Of a stretch of DNA of 64,000 nt, positions 1-12,899 are shown one piece after another (the stretch's first letter is position 1; each line of letters begins with the position of its first letter). The DNA is from Clavelina lepadiformis. Its lineage: Eukaryota; Chordata; Ascidiacea; Aplousobranchia; Clavelinidae. The notes below the pieces were generated by a model, which was not told where the DNA came from, did not search any database, and saw nothing but the letters and a program-made list of their open reading frames with translations. Location: assembly GCF_947623445.1 (NCBI RefSeq), contig NC_135240.1, positions 22,692,001-22,756,000 of the forward strand, read 5' to 3'. The position numbers were made by a program, and so were the translations under genes.

Positions 1-1591
1 ATATGCAGCACCCTTTCCAACAACCACAAGTGGGCGCTTTGCACTTTGCAGAACACGACATGCTTTTTCTACATCGCCTGGATCAGCCAAACTTCGAGGA
101 GGAGGAGGACACATGCCACGGAATCTTAAGAAAAATTTCATTAGAAACACAGAAAACACATAACATTTGTACTTACGTAAATGTAAAAAAAAGAACAGAC
201 GAATAAACTTTATTGTCGAGGTTACCTTAGCGTTTTACTTTTGACTTGTGCATTGACGAAATTGCCAGGTATATCAACATAACAAGCACCAGGGCGGCCA
301 TACATTGACAAACGGACTGCCTTTTCAATAATTTCAGGGATTATCTCCATATTTGTTGGCTTTTCGGAGAATTTACTGTACATGCGGCAAGCCTCTACCT
401 GAAAGAAAACAAGCATTTTAACGAAAACTTCGTTAATCACACCTGAAACGATGATGCAAGCATCATAGATTGTTTTATGGTGGTCTCCAAGGGTTAACAA
501 ATGATATTCTTCCCTCTTAATTTTAAAAATGGTGACCACAAAACAACAATGCGCATGCAATAAATCTCTATGAAAACAATACGCGCACCCAGGCTAATTT
601 ATGTAACCTATGATTTACTCTTGTCTATTTTTGCTATGATTAAACACAAGTTGGGAATGCACAATGGCACAAGTGCGTTAGAGATGTGGATATGGTCATA
701 GAAAAACTGCAAGCCTATTTACAGTACCTGAGGAAATTCTTGAAAAGCCCCCATAGATTGCTGGTCATTATCTGATGAACCTCCTAATACAATCATTGGC
801 CAACAGTTAACCATTGCATTGGCCATACCACCAAGTGCATGGATCAGACCAGGACCTGACACAACTAAACATGCTCCTGTAAAACAAGTAAATTGCTATT
901 GACAGCAAAACATAAACTTTTTGTAAATACTTTATAACAAGCATAACAGTAGATTTTAATAGAACTTAATAATCCAAACTGAATCTCACTACAGCACCTA
1001 AATTCAGCATTACCTATTGCCCATTCAACTCAAGTAGGAATAGGAAGATTTATAACTTACCTGGTTTTCCAGTTAAATAACCTATTGCACCAGCTGCATA
1101 TGAGGCTGACTGCTCGTTTCTCATGCCAATATACTTTATTCCAGCCTGTTGTATTGCCATGCCAACCTCTATCACTGGAACACCAACAACCCCAAAAACA
1201 TACTCCACACCCTGATAAAATTTTATTAAGAGGACTTTTAAAATGATTTTTAAAGCTGATAAGCAACAACTATATAAACAGTATTTGTAAGCTTGTAGCT
1301 AAAAATGATAACTAATCAATCAGCAGTACATAAAAAAATCTGATTGAAACGTAAACTTTGTAGAGTTGCTTTATCAACTGATGTCTATGAACCAAATTGG
1401 CAAATTTTTCAACAAACACAAATCTTAGTTGGTCATTTTAAAAACTTCAAACATCCAGGCATCCATGTTATTTTCATTACTCACCACAGACCATCACATG
1501 TAACCTCACTTGTTCCAACATCACTAACCTGAGTTTTCAGAGCATGAGCAATGACCTCTGCACCCGTCATGGTTTCATCAAGATCAGTCAT
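1..1591 (-). CDS. HACL1: 2-hydroxyacyl-CoA lyase 1, 5' part (exons 1-5, runs off left edge)
   Basis: Thiamine-diphosphate enzyme that cleaves 2-hydroxyacyl-CoAs to formyl-CoA and an aldehyde during peroxisomal alpha-oxidation. Exons read on the minus strand are 1529-1591, 1061-1211, 728-876, 226-398 and 124 to beyond base 1. All four introns have GT-AG ends and the frame runs through unbroken. The protein starts [20 protein letters not shown]. It continues through the N-terminal ThDP-binding domain with [20 protein letters not shown] (the Glu of RNEQ, residue 54, is the expected cofactor-activating residue), [29 protein letters not shown] and [12 protein letters not shown], ending at VVVGKGAAY where the window stops. 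These blocks match animal HACL1 far better than its relative ILVBL. The catalytic C-terminal half and the peroxisomal targeting tail lie outside the window. The sequence shows no frameshift or premature stop. Confidence 0.93.
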
Positions 1592-1770
1592 CTTCGTAAA
1601 TTTTATGTTAACTACCACAAGCTATGAATTTTTTATAAAAGAAATTTAAATTTATTAGTTGAAGATAGAAAGGGTATAAATGATTAAAATGATGTCTGCT
1701 TGCTACAAACCAAAGATGAATGAGATACATACGGTATGAATGTTAGAAAAAACATTCATACAGTATATAA

Positions 1771-2151
1771 GCTGTCACTATTTCACCAGAAAAAGTTGTA
1801 TGGTATGCTTGCAGCTATTTTGTCAAGTCCTTTATTGACTTAACTTGAAAGTTATAATACAGTAACCTTAATCAATTCCCAAGGCAAATGCAACTTCAAC
1901 TTAACCTAAATAACTAAAATCAACTTTTACAGATATTATACATATCTTTTCTCTTAACCTAGCCTATTAACCTAATTTTTTTGTAAAGCAGATCACACAG
2001 CCAGTCTTTAAAGATAAGTGATTAAATTAAAGATTTCGTTAGAGAGTTGATGGAGCTAACTTGAAGTTTAAGTTGCTTCATAAAAATATATTAAGATTAG
2101 GTTTATGTTTAACTTCAAATGTACAACTTTTTCCACTGAAGTAGTGGCAGC
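1771..2151. repeat. MITE family A, copy 1 (about 380 bp, terminal inverted repeats)
   Basis: Left end GCTGTCACTATTTCACCAGA and right end, read on the minus strand, GCTGCCACTACTTCAGTGGA. Both are followed by AAAAGTTGTA, so the terminal inverted repeat is about 29 bp with a handful of mismatches. The interior is non-coding and contains AACTTAACCTAA-type stretches. Related ends recur at 22508-22765, 23976-24220 and 53571-53816. No target-site duplication is obvious here. It is probably a non-autonomous DNA transposon just upstream of HACL1; the superfamily is undetermined. Confidence 0.6.
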
Positions 2152-5100
2152 AGACGACAAGCATTAATATGTTGATATGTTTTAAGTTTTCGTTTTCCTC
2201 CTTAATTTACATTCTTGCGTTGATTAATTTTCTTTATATACCCTTGTGATTCCAACTTTGTTGACTACCGAGTACCTTACTTTACATTACGTTTGTCAGT
2301 TCGTATAAAAAAATTTTTATCAGTTTTTCATTTGTTGGCTGTTCTGCTGAGAACGTGAAATACCGAGATAAACTTGTAACCTTCAACCACAAATGGAGTC
2401 AGGCATTTTCATCTTTCAACAACGCACACTGCCACAACGTAATGCTACGTGTTAAGTAGCGGTCAAATAATTCATATTTTATGCTCTAATAGATTTTCAA
2501 ACAAACTGTTTGAGGCATAGGAAAATTAAAGTCTTGTTTAGAGTTTCGTGGTAGGCGTGTACAATTCCAACAATGAGTTTAGTATAACTATAAACGGTCA
2601 TTATAAAACCTATTAAATTGCATTGTTCTTGCTAAAGTTCTGCTATTTACAGCACGAGGTCTGGGAACCCGGTAAGTAGCTCAGCCTAACTAATTTTGCA
2701 CAACTAATCATCTAATTTTTGCACATGTATAGAGCTGTATCAACCAGCTTTGAGTAAATCATTAACTAGCACGCCAGCCGCCAGGCAATAAGTTTGACGT
2801 AGTGGGCTATACAACCTGAATCTGGTATAATAAATCCATGAGCGGCCTGTTATGAAATCTAAAAGTCAAATACATAATCGTGTCTGTAAGAAAATGCTCA
2901 AAACAAGCTTAGTAACCAGAATTCGAGTCAAATTCCGATTTCAAATAAGTTAATTCTAAATCAAATCACACCAAGATTGATTGCTTTCTCATAGGAATGT
3001 CATTGGCGGGTAAATCCCCAACTTGAAACTAAATTGGCTGTTTAGAAGAGCAATCATTGTATTAGTGAAGACTTGCTTCGTGCTACCGCCTAGTTGTCTA
3101 CCACTCTTTTTCGTCGGTTTATTTTCCTGACTTAGCTTACACTTATGCCAGGGGCATTAATATTATAACCAAGTCTTAGTTGGTATATGCCTATATGGTA
3201 ACTTAAAAATGCGTGTATTTTATACACAATGTTGCTAAATTTGATATCTTGTGCAAAGTTTTGCAATCTTCTTTTGTAAATTTTAATTCCCGGACCAAGA
3301 AATCTTTCTTCTGGATTATTTTTGAAGTTAGCGGCGACGACTGGTCAATTCTGGATTTATGAACCTCAGTATTTGTAGATTCATTTGGTTGGGCTTGTCT
3401 CTCCCTGTCGATAACCCAGATGTTTATATAAGAGTTTCTCTAATTAATGACACAACTGATTTAGAGTTCAAACTCAGAGAAAAAAGTACCCGTTAATTCT
3501 GTTATAAATTCTTTCCCCATTTAGCATGTTTGGCAAGGTTTAATTTAGTATTTTCTTTAACGTCTTTTCCTGGCTTGAGCATCTAAAAAAAAACATAAAA
3601 ACCTTTGAAGCGTTTGCATAAAGAGACAGATCCGTCGTTTTTGATTTACGTAGTAAGTATGAGTACCTAAATAAATTACCCCGCACCTTGAGGTTGTTCG
3701 GTCACGGTTTTTACACTCATTTAACTTTTGATGTACCAAGTAGTCAGATAGATAGATAACCTCATGTTGAATTTGTCGAGTAAAAAAGAACTTCTTTTCA
3801 TATTCCAGAATCTTTCTGATTAGTTCATGGTGATTATGGGAAGCAATGATGAAATCTTGAACTGTGTTTGCATGTAGCTATGTTGCAACCTTGCAACTAT
3901 TCGGGAGAGATATTCAATTTTCCAACTTCTTATAGTCTAACTGAGGTATCGCCAGCGGGATCGCAATATTAGAATTTTGTCACAGCTTGCGTTTGACAAG
4001 ATAACTTTATATATTTAAATGCACTTTCAGAATTTGGAAATAAATTTTCATGAATGTGAAAAATTTCGATTGATAAATTTTCTTAGCACTTTTACTTTTC
4101 TATATTTCTGAAAAGATGACAAAAACAAGTTGTATAGTCTACTGCAGATGATTGCACAGGGTATACCATTTTGACTATCAATATCATATATTTATGACGC
4201 ATCGATGTATTTGTTACGTTGTACAATTCATCAGTTTACGGCTTGCTACAAGGTTGCCAACCAACAACCGCTTCAGTGGTACGGAGTTTTTCCATGCTCA
4301 ATAAGCTATTGGCGAAAGATAGAAACTTTCTACCAGAGAATGTAAAATACCATGTCTGTCAACATCACAATTTAAGTAATAATTAAAGCGAATTTTTTGT
4401 TTTTTCTTGTTTTCTCTTTCTTTTTTATATCTTTTTGAATAAGGTCAATAAACTCAATTTTTTGAAAAAATCTAAACAATTTTTTAAGTTTTTTAGGTCA
4501 TTAAAGAATCGCCCTAATTACGACATAAAGCCTAAACTAATTATTTTCGGAGTGGTTGCCTATTTCAAATGATTTTTGCTAAGCTCCTGAAAACTGAGAC
4601 AGTTGGAATGGCGCCCGCCATGATATCTACTTCCGTATACAATTACATCATTGTCTGTGTGACGGTTTTGAATTCAATCACTTTTTCATTTGCTGCTACT
4701 TCTCTAACGACAATTTCAGAATTTGCTACGGAGATAGAGCTCAGTGATTAAAATAATACTTCTGGCAAAATTAATTATTTTAGGCAAAATAAAAACACAG
4801 CATTTTATAATTACGTGGGGGCTCTGAAAGGCAGTGAACGTAAGTTATACCAGATTAAGTACATGATAGCTGGTGCGGTATGATATCCTACTTTGCAGTT
4901 CCGAATCCACTACAGTATTTCAGGTTTGTTTGGTTGTATTTTCGGTCGTCTTGTCGTATCTGAGAAACAGTTGTGAAAGTTAATAAATCTATCGTAGTTT
5001 TCTATATGCATATAGCCTGGAAACGTTGAAAAATGACTTGAAAGCCTTGTTATTTACAATCGTTTTGGGTTTAGTCGTTTATATTTTATATTATATTTAA

Positions 5101-5673
5101 CCTCTTGGTCGAACAACAGCCTTCGCAAAGTCAAGAATATTAGGCTTCAAATGTTTCGTAGAAATTTCTAGGGTCTAAAACCATTTCACTTCCAAATTTG
5201 GAAAATGACAGATTTCCTCGAAACGGCGCGTGTCTAAAGATAGATTGGCTGCTAATTTTTCGTCTCTACTTGATGTAATTGTCACAACATGTTTCCATTC
5301 ACAACTTTAGTATTTTTATGCTTAAATGTTGCCGTAAATAACCTGTAGATGACTATATATATACCCTTTAGAAACAACGCTTCCAAATAACTGTTTTTTT
5401 CCCAAGAAATTAATTGTTTTTAATAATCGACAACTAGTGTCAGAAGCTGCACCAAATGAATAAAACGCACGATTTTACAAACTGATAAATTTCTTGTAAC
5501 AGCTGTTTCTCAAAAAACGATTTGCCGTTGACATAAACATGTTGCAACGATTCTTATCAAAGCACGTTGTCCGTAAACACATATTATCTTACTTCCTCGG
5601 GGGCCTATACGATAATCTTGTAGTTAGTTAGCATATACCAACAACAGATGTATTTGCCAGTCCATGTCCCTTG

Positions 5674-6179
5674 CATAGGTGGGCAGTACCGCGGTACTTT
5701 TTCAGTACCGATACCGATACCGGTACCGTCGGTACTTTTGAAACAAAAATACCGAATTTCTGTAGCGAATTATTTTTTTGAAGAAGTTTCAGTCGGTCCC
5801 GGTACTCCGTACTTTTCACGTGATAATTTTAAAATTTTCAACAAGTATGTTTTCAAAAATGCATGTTAATTAATGTTAATCCTTAATACTAATTTTAGCA
5901 TCTGTTGATCTTTTTTAATCTAGAAATGTCAGGAAAAATTGCAAGCGATTAACGACACATATGTTTTGACCCGAAGTAACCTTTACCGGGTCATAATAGA
6001 GGCAAACGGGGCATTTGCAGCAGCATCTTTTACACAAAAAGTACCAGTACTGAGAACCGACAAAGTACCGAACAAAATTTTTCAAGATAGTACCGAATAC
6101 CGGAACCGTCGGTACATTTTTTGCCTAGTACCTATACCGTAACCGACGATACTTTCAAAGTACCGACTGCCCACCTCTG
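5674..6179. mobile_element. Non-autonomous hAT-like element rich in GGTACCG-type repeats
   Basis: The ends are inverted copies: CATAGGTGGGCAGT on the left and, read on the minus strand, CAGAGGTGGGCAGT on the right. The flanking octamers GTCCCTTG and GTCCTTTA agree at six of eight positions, consistent with a decayed 8-bp target-site duplication typical of hAT transposons. The subterminal regions (about 5688-5740 and 6040-6165) are packed with GTACCG and GGTACC units in both orientations. No transposase is encoded. Confidence 0.6.
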
Positions 6180-8759
6180 GTCCTTTATTTATTAATTGCC
6201 ATTTAGTTTACGATATAATAGTTGTAATACTGGGAATTATTTGATTAGTCTAGGTTTTCATGCTTATTAACCAATTAACGTTGTTAGGTTCCGTCACTTT
6301 TGACAAAAAGCTCTTTTTACTATAATTTGTGAACTTGAACGCTATGGTTTGCTGATGAGATATTCATTTGTAAGGCATACCAGGACAATTATAATTATTT
6401 ATACATTATTATTAATACATTCTGCACGATATTCATAAGCGATTAACCGGATAATCTGTTTTGTCAGTGAATATAATTTTCTTAAAACGTGCAATTCAAA
6501 ATTACGCCTTTGACGAAACTTAACTTTACAGAAATGAAGCAAGTGGTGTGTTTATGATGTAAATAATCCGTCCGTAATTTTCTTTTAAAATATTACTTTG
6601 TAAAGGCATATTATTTCACCATGCCGTATCGTCGAATAACAACAGCAATACTTATCGCACAAAACCTGATAATTATGTCATAACAACGACATACACGCTA
6701 AAGGTTAGAAATAATTAATCGACAGGGAGTGTGTTGGGTTGGGGGCAGACTTTAACATTTCACGCCGTCGTGCACCCTGTAGTTTATCTGCTGTCCAGAT
6801 AAAAAACGAGACAAACGGCTTAGCTCATGCAGTCAATTGTTTAAAAATGGCAACTTTTTTCGGGAAAAATTGATGTATTTGAAGCAACAGCAGCATTATA
6901 GAAGTTTAGTCGTCTGGTTTAAATTGGCTACATGTTTGACATAATGTTGCCAATGGAACTTGTCAGTCGCACAGTAGCATGCTTTTAAGAAAATATGTTA
7001 TGTCGAAGGGAAACAATAGCCCGGTTATATGCAGTGCGTTAAGGCTTCAGCAACGGATATGACATCATAATATACTAAACTGTTAGTTGCGTTGTCGCCT
7101 ACCTCTTACGTTTGTGCTATTTCAGGTCGTTGTTCGACAAATGAAAAGTTTACTGCTCTTTCTGCTGTAACTGTTAACCTAATGTTATGTAAGCTAAATT
7201 CTATACGGATTTTTTTATTTTAAACTTAATCGCCAGATGTGGTTCTGTTCCGATATTTAAATCGAACATTTTCTTATAGCTGTTAGCTTGCGGTGACGTA
7301 TTGCATCTTCTCTTAGTATCAAATGGCACATGTATTGAAACAAAAATAACGTTAGGGACGCGTGTTTGTATCTCAAGAACAGAATAATAACTTTCTCTAC
7401 CGGATTAAGTTCAAAATGGCCTAATGATCATGATTTCTCGTATGTATTCCAAACTAATTAAGTATGGTCTTGATCTTAATACGATGAAAACCTTATTCTG
7501 ATATTTTTACTTTCTTTTTCGTCGTGGTAGTCATATTTCTTTGATGAAACTTATTATGGATGCCCGTATCTTTATCCAACTCATGTTTTGCAACTGTTTT
7601 AGTCTTCGTTCCTCCAAAGCAGCAGAAAGAATGTCGACGTAAACACTATAATGATATCGCAATTGCGCTGTATAGCCATGCAGGAAGGCTTTTACATTGT
7701 CCTAATACGCTTATATTGAACTCAGCAGAAAACCCGAGTAGTGACAAATGTTATATCAGATAAAACTAAGTGTGAAACGAGAGGCGTAAGAAAATGGATT
7801 CGTTTGTCAGTATCAGTAATGTATGCGTTAATTTTAGTTCACGGTCTTTCAGACTTGTAAATTATGATGAAAATTCTTAAGTATGAAATATTCTCCTTAA
7901 ATCGCCTTAAGTGTAATTAGCAGTGGTAAGCAATATCATCCGAATCAAGTTCAGAATCTTTGAATTGATTGATATTATTTTCCTCTCTAAAACGAAAATT
8001 TTTGTAAATTTATCCCAAGGTATCAAAGCAACGAGCGAAATTATTTGTTATTTTAAAATATCTTCATGATGAACGATTGCGAACTGCAGTATATGCAGGG
8101 CATTTGTACACACATTTTATTGCTAAAAGAACAATAAACATTATGAAAAGCATGAAACATGAGTGTTTTTACCCATTTACGCCACAGCGTATATGATACT
8201 GGGCTTGTGCCCCTAAGGGTCTTTGCAATACGTAACCATGTTTTGGCCTACTTTAAGAAATGACCAAAAAATGTAACGGAATATTTTGGTTTTAGCAAGT
8301 ACCATAGTACAATACCTTGATTTAGTGTCTCGATAACAAGTAGACTGTAGATTGATTTTAAACTTTTTCTGGCAATTGCAGGAAATTCTGCAAAGTCATT
8401 CCAACAAAGTAGGCCTATATGAGTCAGTCGAATATGTTTGAGCTTTGGCGTGACTTAATTAGTTACGTTTACTGAACGCATGATGACACTTATAATGAAG
8501 TATATAACGTTTGACATGCAAGACGCACTGACTAACAAAGCACTTCGTTCTGTCCACATACGCTGTTCAGTTGTCAGACATACCATTAAAAACATTTATA
8601 CGGTACGAGTTTAAAGAGTTGCACAGTTGTTGTCTTGCATAATACAATCAAGTATAATGGTGTAATGTTCTGAATGTTGTTAATGCCATGTCAATACTCG
8701 AAATGTTTATTATCGATTTTAGATTGAGAGAGTTTATAGTTAATTGTGACTAAATAACA

Positions 8760-11088
8760 ATGCTGTTGTTATACGTACTATCGCTAGTTGATATCTGGAC
8801 GATATGCTCAACGCAAGAGTTGGTTGTAATCGACAACAAGGTCAATTCATCTCTTCAATATAGCAACACATCCGATGAATACAATGGCGTTATAGAGAAC
8901 GACAAGTCAGTGATGAGCAAAGTCCAAGCGTGCAATGTTGTAGTGAAAAATTTTACAATGCAATGGAATCAAGGAAGGCATTCCCTAACCAATTACCTAG
9001 AGACGTTGAAAATCTGGCAATGTCCACAGTTTGAAAAGGAATGTCAAAACCGAACATACGCATTGACTGATTTCACCAGCAAGGTTTATTCGTACTTTTG
9101 CGACAAAACTAGTTTTGAAATTGAATGCCTCTCTACGATTGAAAGCATAGTAGTGCAGCAGCAAACCAATTCTCAACAGCAATCCGAAAATACCACGAGC
9201 AGCTTTGTGTGGAGGAACCTCATAAAGCGACTAAAACTAATAGATTTGACTGATGATCAAATTTTGGAACCTTGTGTACAAATGGCTATGTATGAGAAGA
9301 CCAGAGCCGTAGGGAATTTTCGAGAAATCATCAGGGTACATTTACCGTTTTGTGAATTCAGTTGGTGCGGGTTTGACGAAGATACATTTAACAACAGGAG
9401 AATATCAGCTTGGACTTGTTTATCGTCACGGTAAGTTTATATTAGGCAAAAAGTTTCGTTTACTTTCTCGACAATTTCCTATACCGTTACATATATGTTG
9501 AATATCTAACTCTAAAGTCTAAAGGGTTGATCAACAATGGTATAGGGCTAGGGGCCTACCAAGCCCATGTTGCAATAAACGGGGTTCCTTTAACACCTAA
9601 ACTCCCGTTTTTGTACAGCTGGACAAGTTTAAACACTTTAATTACTAAACAATGGCTTGTGCCAGGAGAGGCACTGCAATAAAAGCGGAAATACTCGACA
9701 GCTCGAACGTCACTATCACAATTAGCACGCTAACACTATTTACAAATTCTAGCTAATGCAAAATAAACCTGTGATGCATAACGCGTTTTTATTTGTAAGT
9801 AAATCTTTAATTTTAGTCAGGTTTGTTATGTGATCAGCGACCTCCAACGGCTTTTGTATTGTATATTTGCAGATGTCAAGCTGGCATTATCATCGAAATG
9901 ATAGTTTGTGCTATCCTGGCTGCAGCAGTGGTTATTATCAATTTAACCGTTTTGCTCGTTTACTACACCAAAGAAAAAATGCGAAACAGTCAAGCAATCT
10001 TTAAAATTTCCCTAGCAATTGCGGATCTGATGGTGGGCATTGTTATTTTTCCTACATTTGCCAGCAGCTTGTCTGAATTGGTTTTTAGAGGAAGATTTAC
10101 TGGATTTTTCATTGAAACATTAAACGTCACGGAGAGGAGCTCCACACAAAACCTTCCAAACGGATCGTTTTTAATACGCATCACAGATAGAACCCCTCCT
10201 ATATTCTCAACAACTTACTTTAACGTCGTTGGTTTCTTCACGATAGTTTCGCTTGCTGTATCCATATATACCTTGATAGCGGCAAGTATTGATCGGTTTT
10301 TAGCCTTGCACCGACCTCTGGTCTATTTTTCCCATGTGGCAAAAAAGCTTGCAAAGCGACTGAGCTTGTCCGTGTGGGTAGCGGCCTTTGTGTTTGCAAT
10401 TCTCCCCATGGTTGTACCAACACTAAGGTACCGTTTGGTTGCTTCAGTTATGATTTTATCTGCTGGGTCCGATGCTATCATTATGTACGCCGTTGCCTTT
10501 CTTATTCCACTCGTTGCCCTTTGGATTCTTACCACAGCGACCTACGTCGTTGCTCGACGACATACAGGTGCAAGGAAGACCATGCTTCGAGAAAGTGACA
10601 GGGCTATTGATGCTCGCTTGGCCATAACTCTTTCGATAATGGTATTGGTATTTACATTTAGTTTGGTTCCATCAGTGATACTGTTGGTAGCCTCTCTTTT
10701 CATACCCAATATTTATCATCATATTCCTCAGCATTTGGATGAAAATGCTTCCGTCGCCTACATATCTGCTGAATCTGTTTCTATTTTGATCTTAACTTGC
10801 AATAGCTTTTGGAACGTGGTAATTTATAGCGCACGGAGTAAGGAGTTTCGCAGTGCATCTAAGGACATTTATCGCAAGATTGCAATAAGACTAGACATCT
10901 TTAAATGCTTACCAGCAACTCACTCTGCGTGGTCCAATTTGTCTCAACGTCGAAAAAGTCATTCTAGTTCAACCTCAAGTGCAACTGTAAAGACGGTTAG
11001 TACACAAAGGACACACACAAGGAAATCGTCAAACGACAAAGAACGTGATGATTACATTTGCGCTTTGGAGATGTCTTCACAAAAATAA
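8760..11088 (+). CDS. GPCR cluster gene 1: cysteine-rich ectodomain plus rhodopsin-class 7TM receptor
   Basis: Two exons, 8760-9430 and 9873-11088, joined by a phase-2 GT-AG intron (CACG|GTAAGT, TTTGCAG|ATGTC), give 628 residues. Exon 1 encodes a signal peptide (MLLLYVLSLVDIWTICSTQ) and an ectodomain of about 200 residues with several N-glycosylation sequons. Its nine cysteines, plus one at the start of exon 2, are conserved in all three cluster genes. Exon 2 encodes seven hydrophobic helices: TM2 with SLAIADLMVG, a D-R-F motif (364-366) in the DRY position followed by LALHRPL, the TM4 tryptophan, FSLVP in TM6, and NVVIYSARSKEFR in TM7/helix 8. This is class A architecture, but the ligand is unknown. 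Unlike its paralogues it has a long Ser/Thr-rich cytoplasmic tail, a likely phosphorylation region. I do not recognise the family. Confidence in gene structure is high; in function, low. Confidence 0.88.
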
Positions 11089-11877
11089 GTTTATCAATGC
11101 TTTCAAATGATTTGAAATGCAGAATCTTGACCACTGTATGATAAAGCATACTGTTTTTGTTTATTATATGTGCGTTTTTCCTCCCAATGGAAGTTGTGTA
11201 TCCTATTTTATTAAACTTGCCATCCGTCGTAAAGATGCACCAATTAGCCTAATTCTTAGTCTAGGGCTAATAATTTGAATCTGACAAGTGCCATAAAAAT
11301 ATGCAAAATTTATCTTTTAGCCTAAAATATTTCAACTAAATACTTTTACGCCTTAATATCATCTGTAGACCGGCAGACTATAGGCTACTTGCTTTTTAAC
11401 AAAGGTTTGATGTGGCCTGGAAGTAGCAAACACGAGCACTACATATACATCAAGTGGATTTTCGATGACCTGAAAATCTTTTGGTAAAGAAAGAGGACGA
11501 TAATGAGTTTGAGCAACGGGCCATATGGGAAATAAACACTACTGTTGATGGGAACACCAAAAACTGAAGCAAACTGCCAAATAGTTTATCCACAGGCTAG
11601 AGGCAACAACATACGGTTCGCGGTACCTAGTTATGTGACCAGCCTCCGGCGCAGACTTCATCAAGTAGGCCATTAGTTTTAAATAACTCTGGTCGTAAGC
11701 ATCATTACACTTGTACGTTGTGGCCCATTGCAATAAATGGTTGCACGACCCTGAGTCAACCCATTTCATCAGCATCATGTAGCCCATGTGGTTAGTTTTC
11801 TACACAACAACACACACATATATCAGTAGTTTCAGGCAGCAGGCTTATAGAGGTTATGTCAGTATGTCTAGTTACAC
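11089..11877. other. Intergenic region after GPCR gene 1
   Basis: About 790 bp with no recognisable gene. A short open frame on the minus strand (11539-11787) has no motif and no paralogue in the window. It ends where the left arm of a long inverted repeat begins. Confidence 0.5.
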
Positions 11878-12899
11878 CATTCTGCAACTATCTGTGTCTC
11901 TGTGATGTATATTTCAGCATACAACGTACACCATTAGGTTGTAAAGTATAATTCACAAAAATTGGATGTAAAAATGTACAACTTGTACGGTTTTCTGACA
12001 TGAAAACTTGCTTATTTTACGGAATACTATACAGCGATGTGCTAAAAATTTATTTTTTGTAATTATTTAGGATGTAATCATCAGGTAAAGATCGTATTCT
12101 TCGCTACCAATTGGAAAATACCAGCCTAAACTACTGAAAGTCTGCACAGTTTTTCAGAAGTAATTCTACCAATCTTAACCACGAGAATACATTTTGAAAG
12201 CTCAAAATTGCGTACTGTTCGGGCTGTATTTTATAAGATTTGCCAAACATTAATTATCTAAAACCCCACGCACATTTTTTACTGACAAAACATAATTTTA
12301 TCATTCCCAATCATTCCTGATCCGGTCCTCGACGAACCAATTTTCAAACTTTTTTCTAATATCGTTTAAGCTGCATGGGCCCTGATCAATTCACGTGTAC
12401 TGAAAAGCACCTCACCAAGATCATGAGTGTCGATTTTAACAACTGACACCTTTGGGAAACGCGAGACAAAGAATTCAGTCATTTAACGTGTCCAGCTGGC
12501 AGCACCGCAATGGCGTAGAAAATGGAAAGAAGCAAACAGAAATTACAAGAAATCAGCACGTAATACGAACAACACAAAACTATAAGTAAAATTTAAACGA
12601 CAGTGAGAAAAAATACGGTGCTACGAAAAGCAAACGCGTATATGGACCAAGGGTCAAGTGGATCATCAAACATAAAAACAAACATTAATATGAAGAACAG
12701 ACTTATCACATCGTTTTTACTCCATACTAATATAAAAGCTGGACAAAACATTACTATGATCGACCTCCGTAAAAGTTAAAACGTCTCCACGCTGGATGTC
12801 ACATATCGAAACAAACTCATAAAAACGTAAGTGAAGTAGCCTAAAGATACAACTTACATATGCGATAATGCGTTAGCCACACATTCAAAACGATGTTTA
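11878..12899 (+). repeat. Long inverted repeat, left arm
   Basis: This roughly 1.0-kb stretch recurs in reverse complement at 15246-16337. Matching landmarks: CATTCTGCAACTATCTG at the outer end, the block around TTCCTGATCCGGTCCTCGA near 12315, TCCACGCTGGATGTCACAT near 12788, and CATTCAAAACGATGTTTA at the inner end. The arms look highly similar, with scattered substitutions and small indels. No protein is apparent. Confidence 0.9.

Larger units (their letters stand above)
1592..8759. other. Intergenic region between HACL1 and the GPCR cluster
   Basis: About 7.2 kb of AT-rich DNA with no convincing coding exon on either strand; open frames are short and lack recognisable motifs. It holds two MITE-like elements (1771-2151 and 5674-6179), annotated separately. 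The HACL1 promoter should lie just right of 1591, but no TATA box or clear initiator is visible. I see no tRNA or other RNA gene. Confidence 0.6.

Noticed and set aside
222..560. Continuous minus-strand open frame of 112 residues at the left edge
   Set aside because: Only 226-398 is exon (HACL1 exon 4). The N-terminal part reads through intron sequence past a clean acceptor at 399-400.
8760..9430. Frizzled-type CRD assignment for the GPCR ectodomain
   Set aside because: The cysteine number fits, but spacing and the usual Frizzled landmarks are not evident, and the 7TM part is rhodopsin-like. Left as unassigned pending a profile search.
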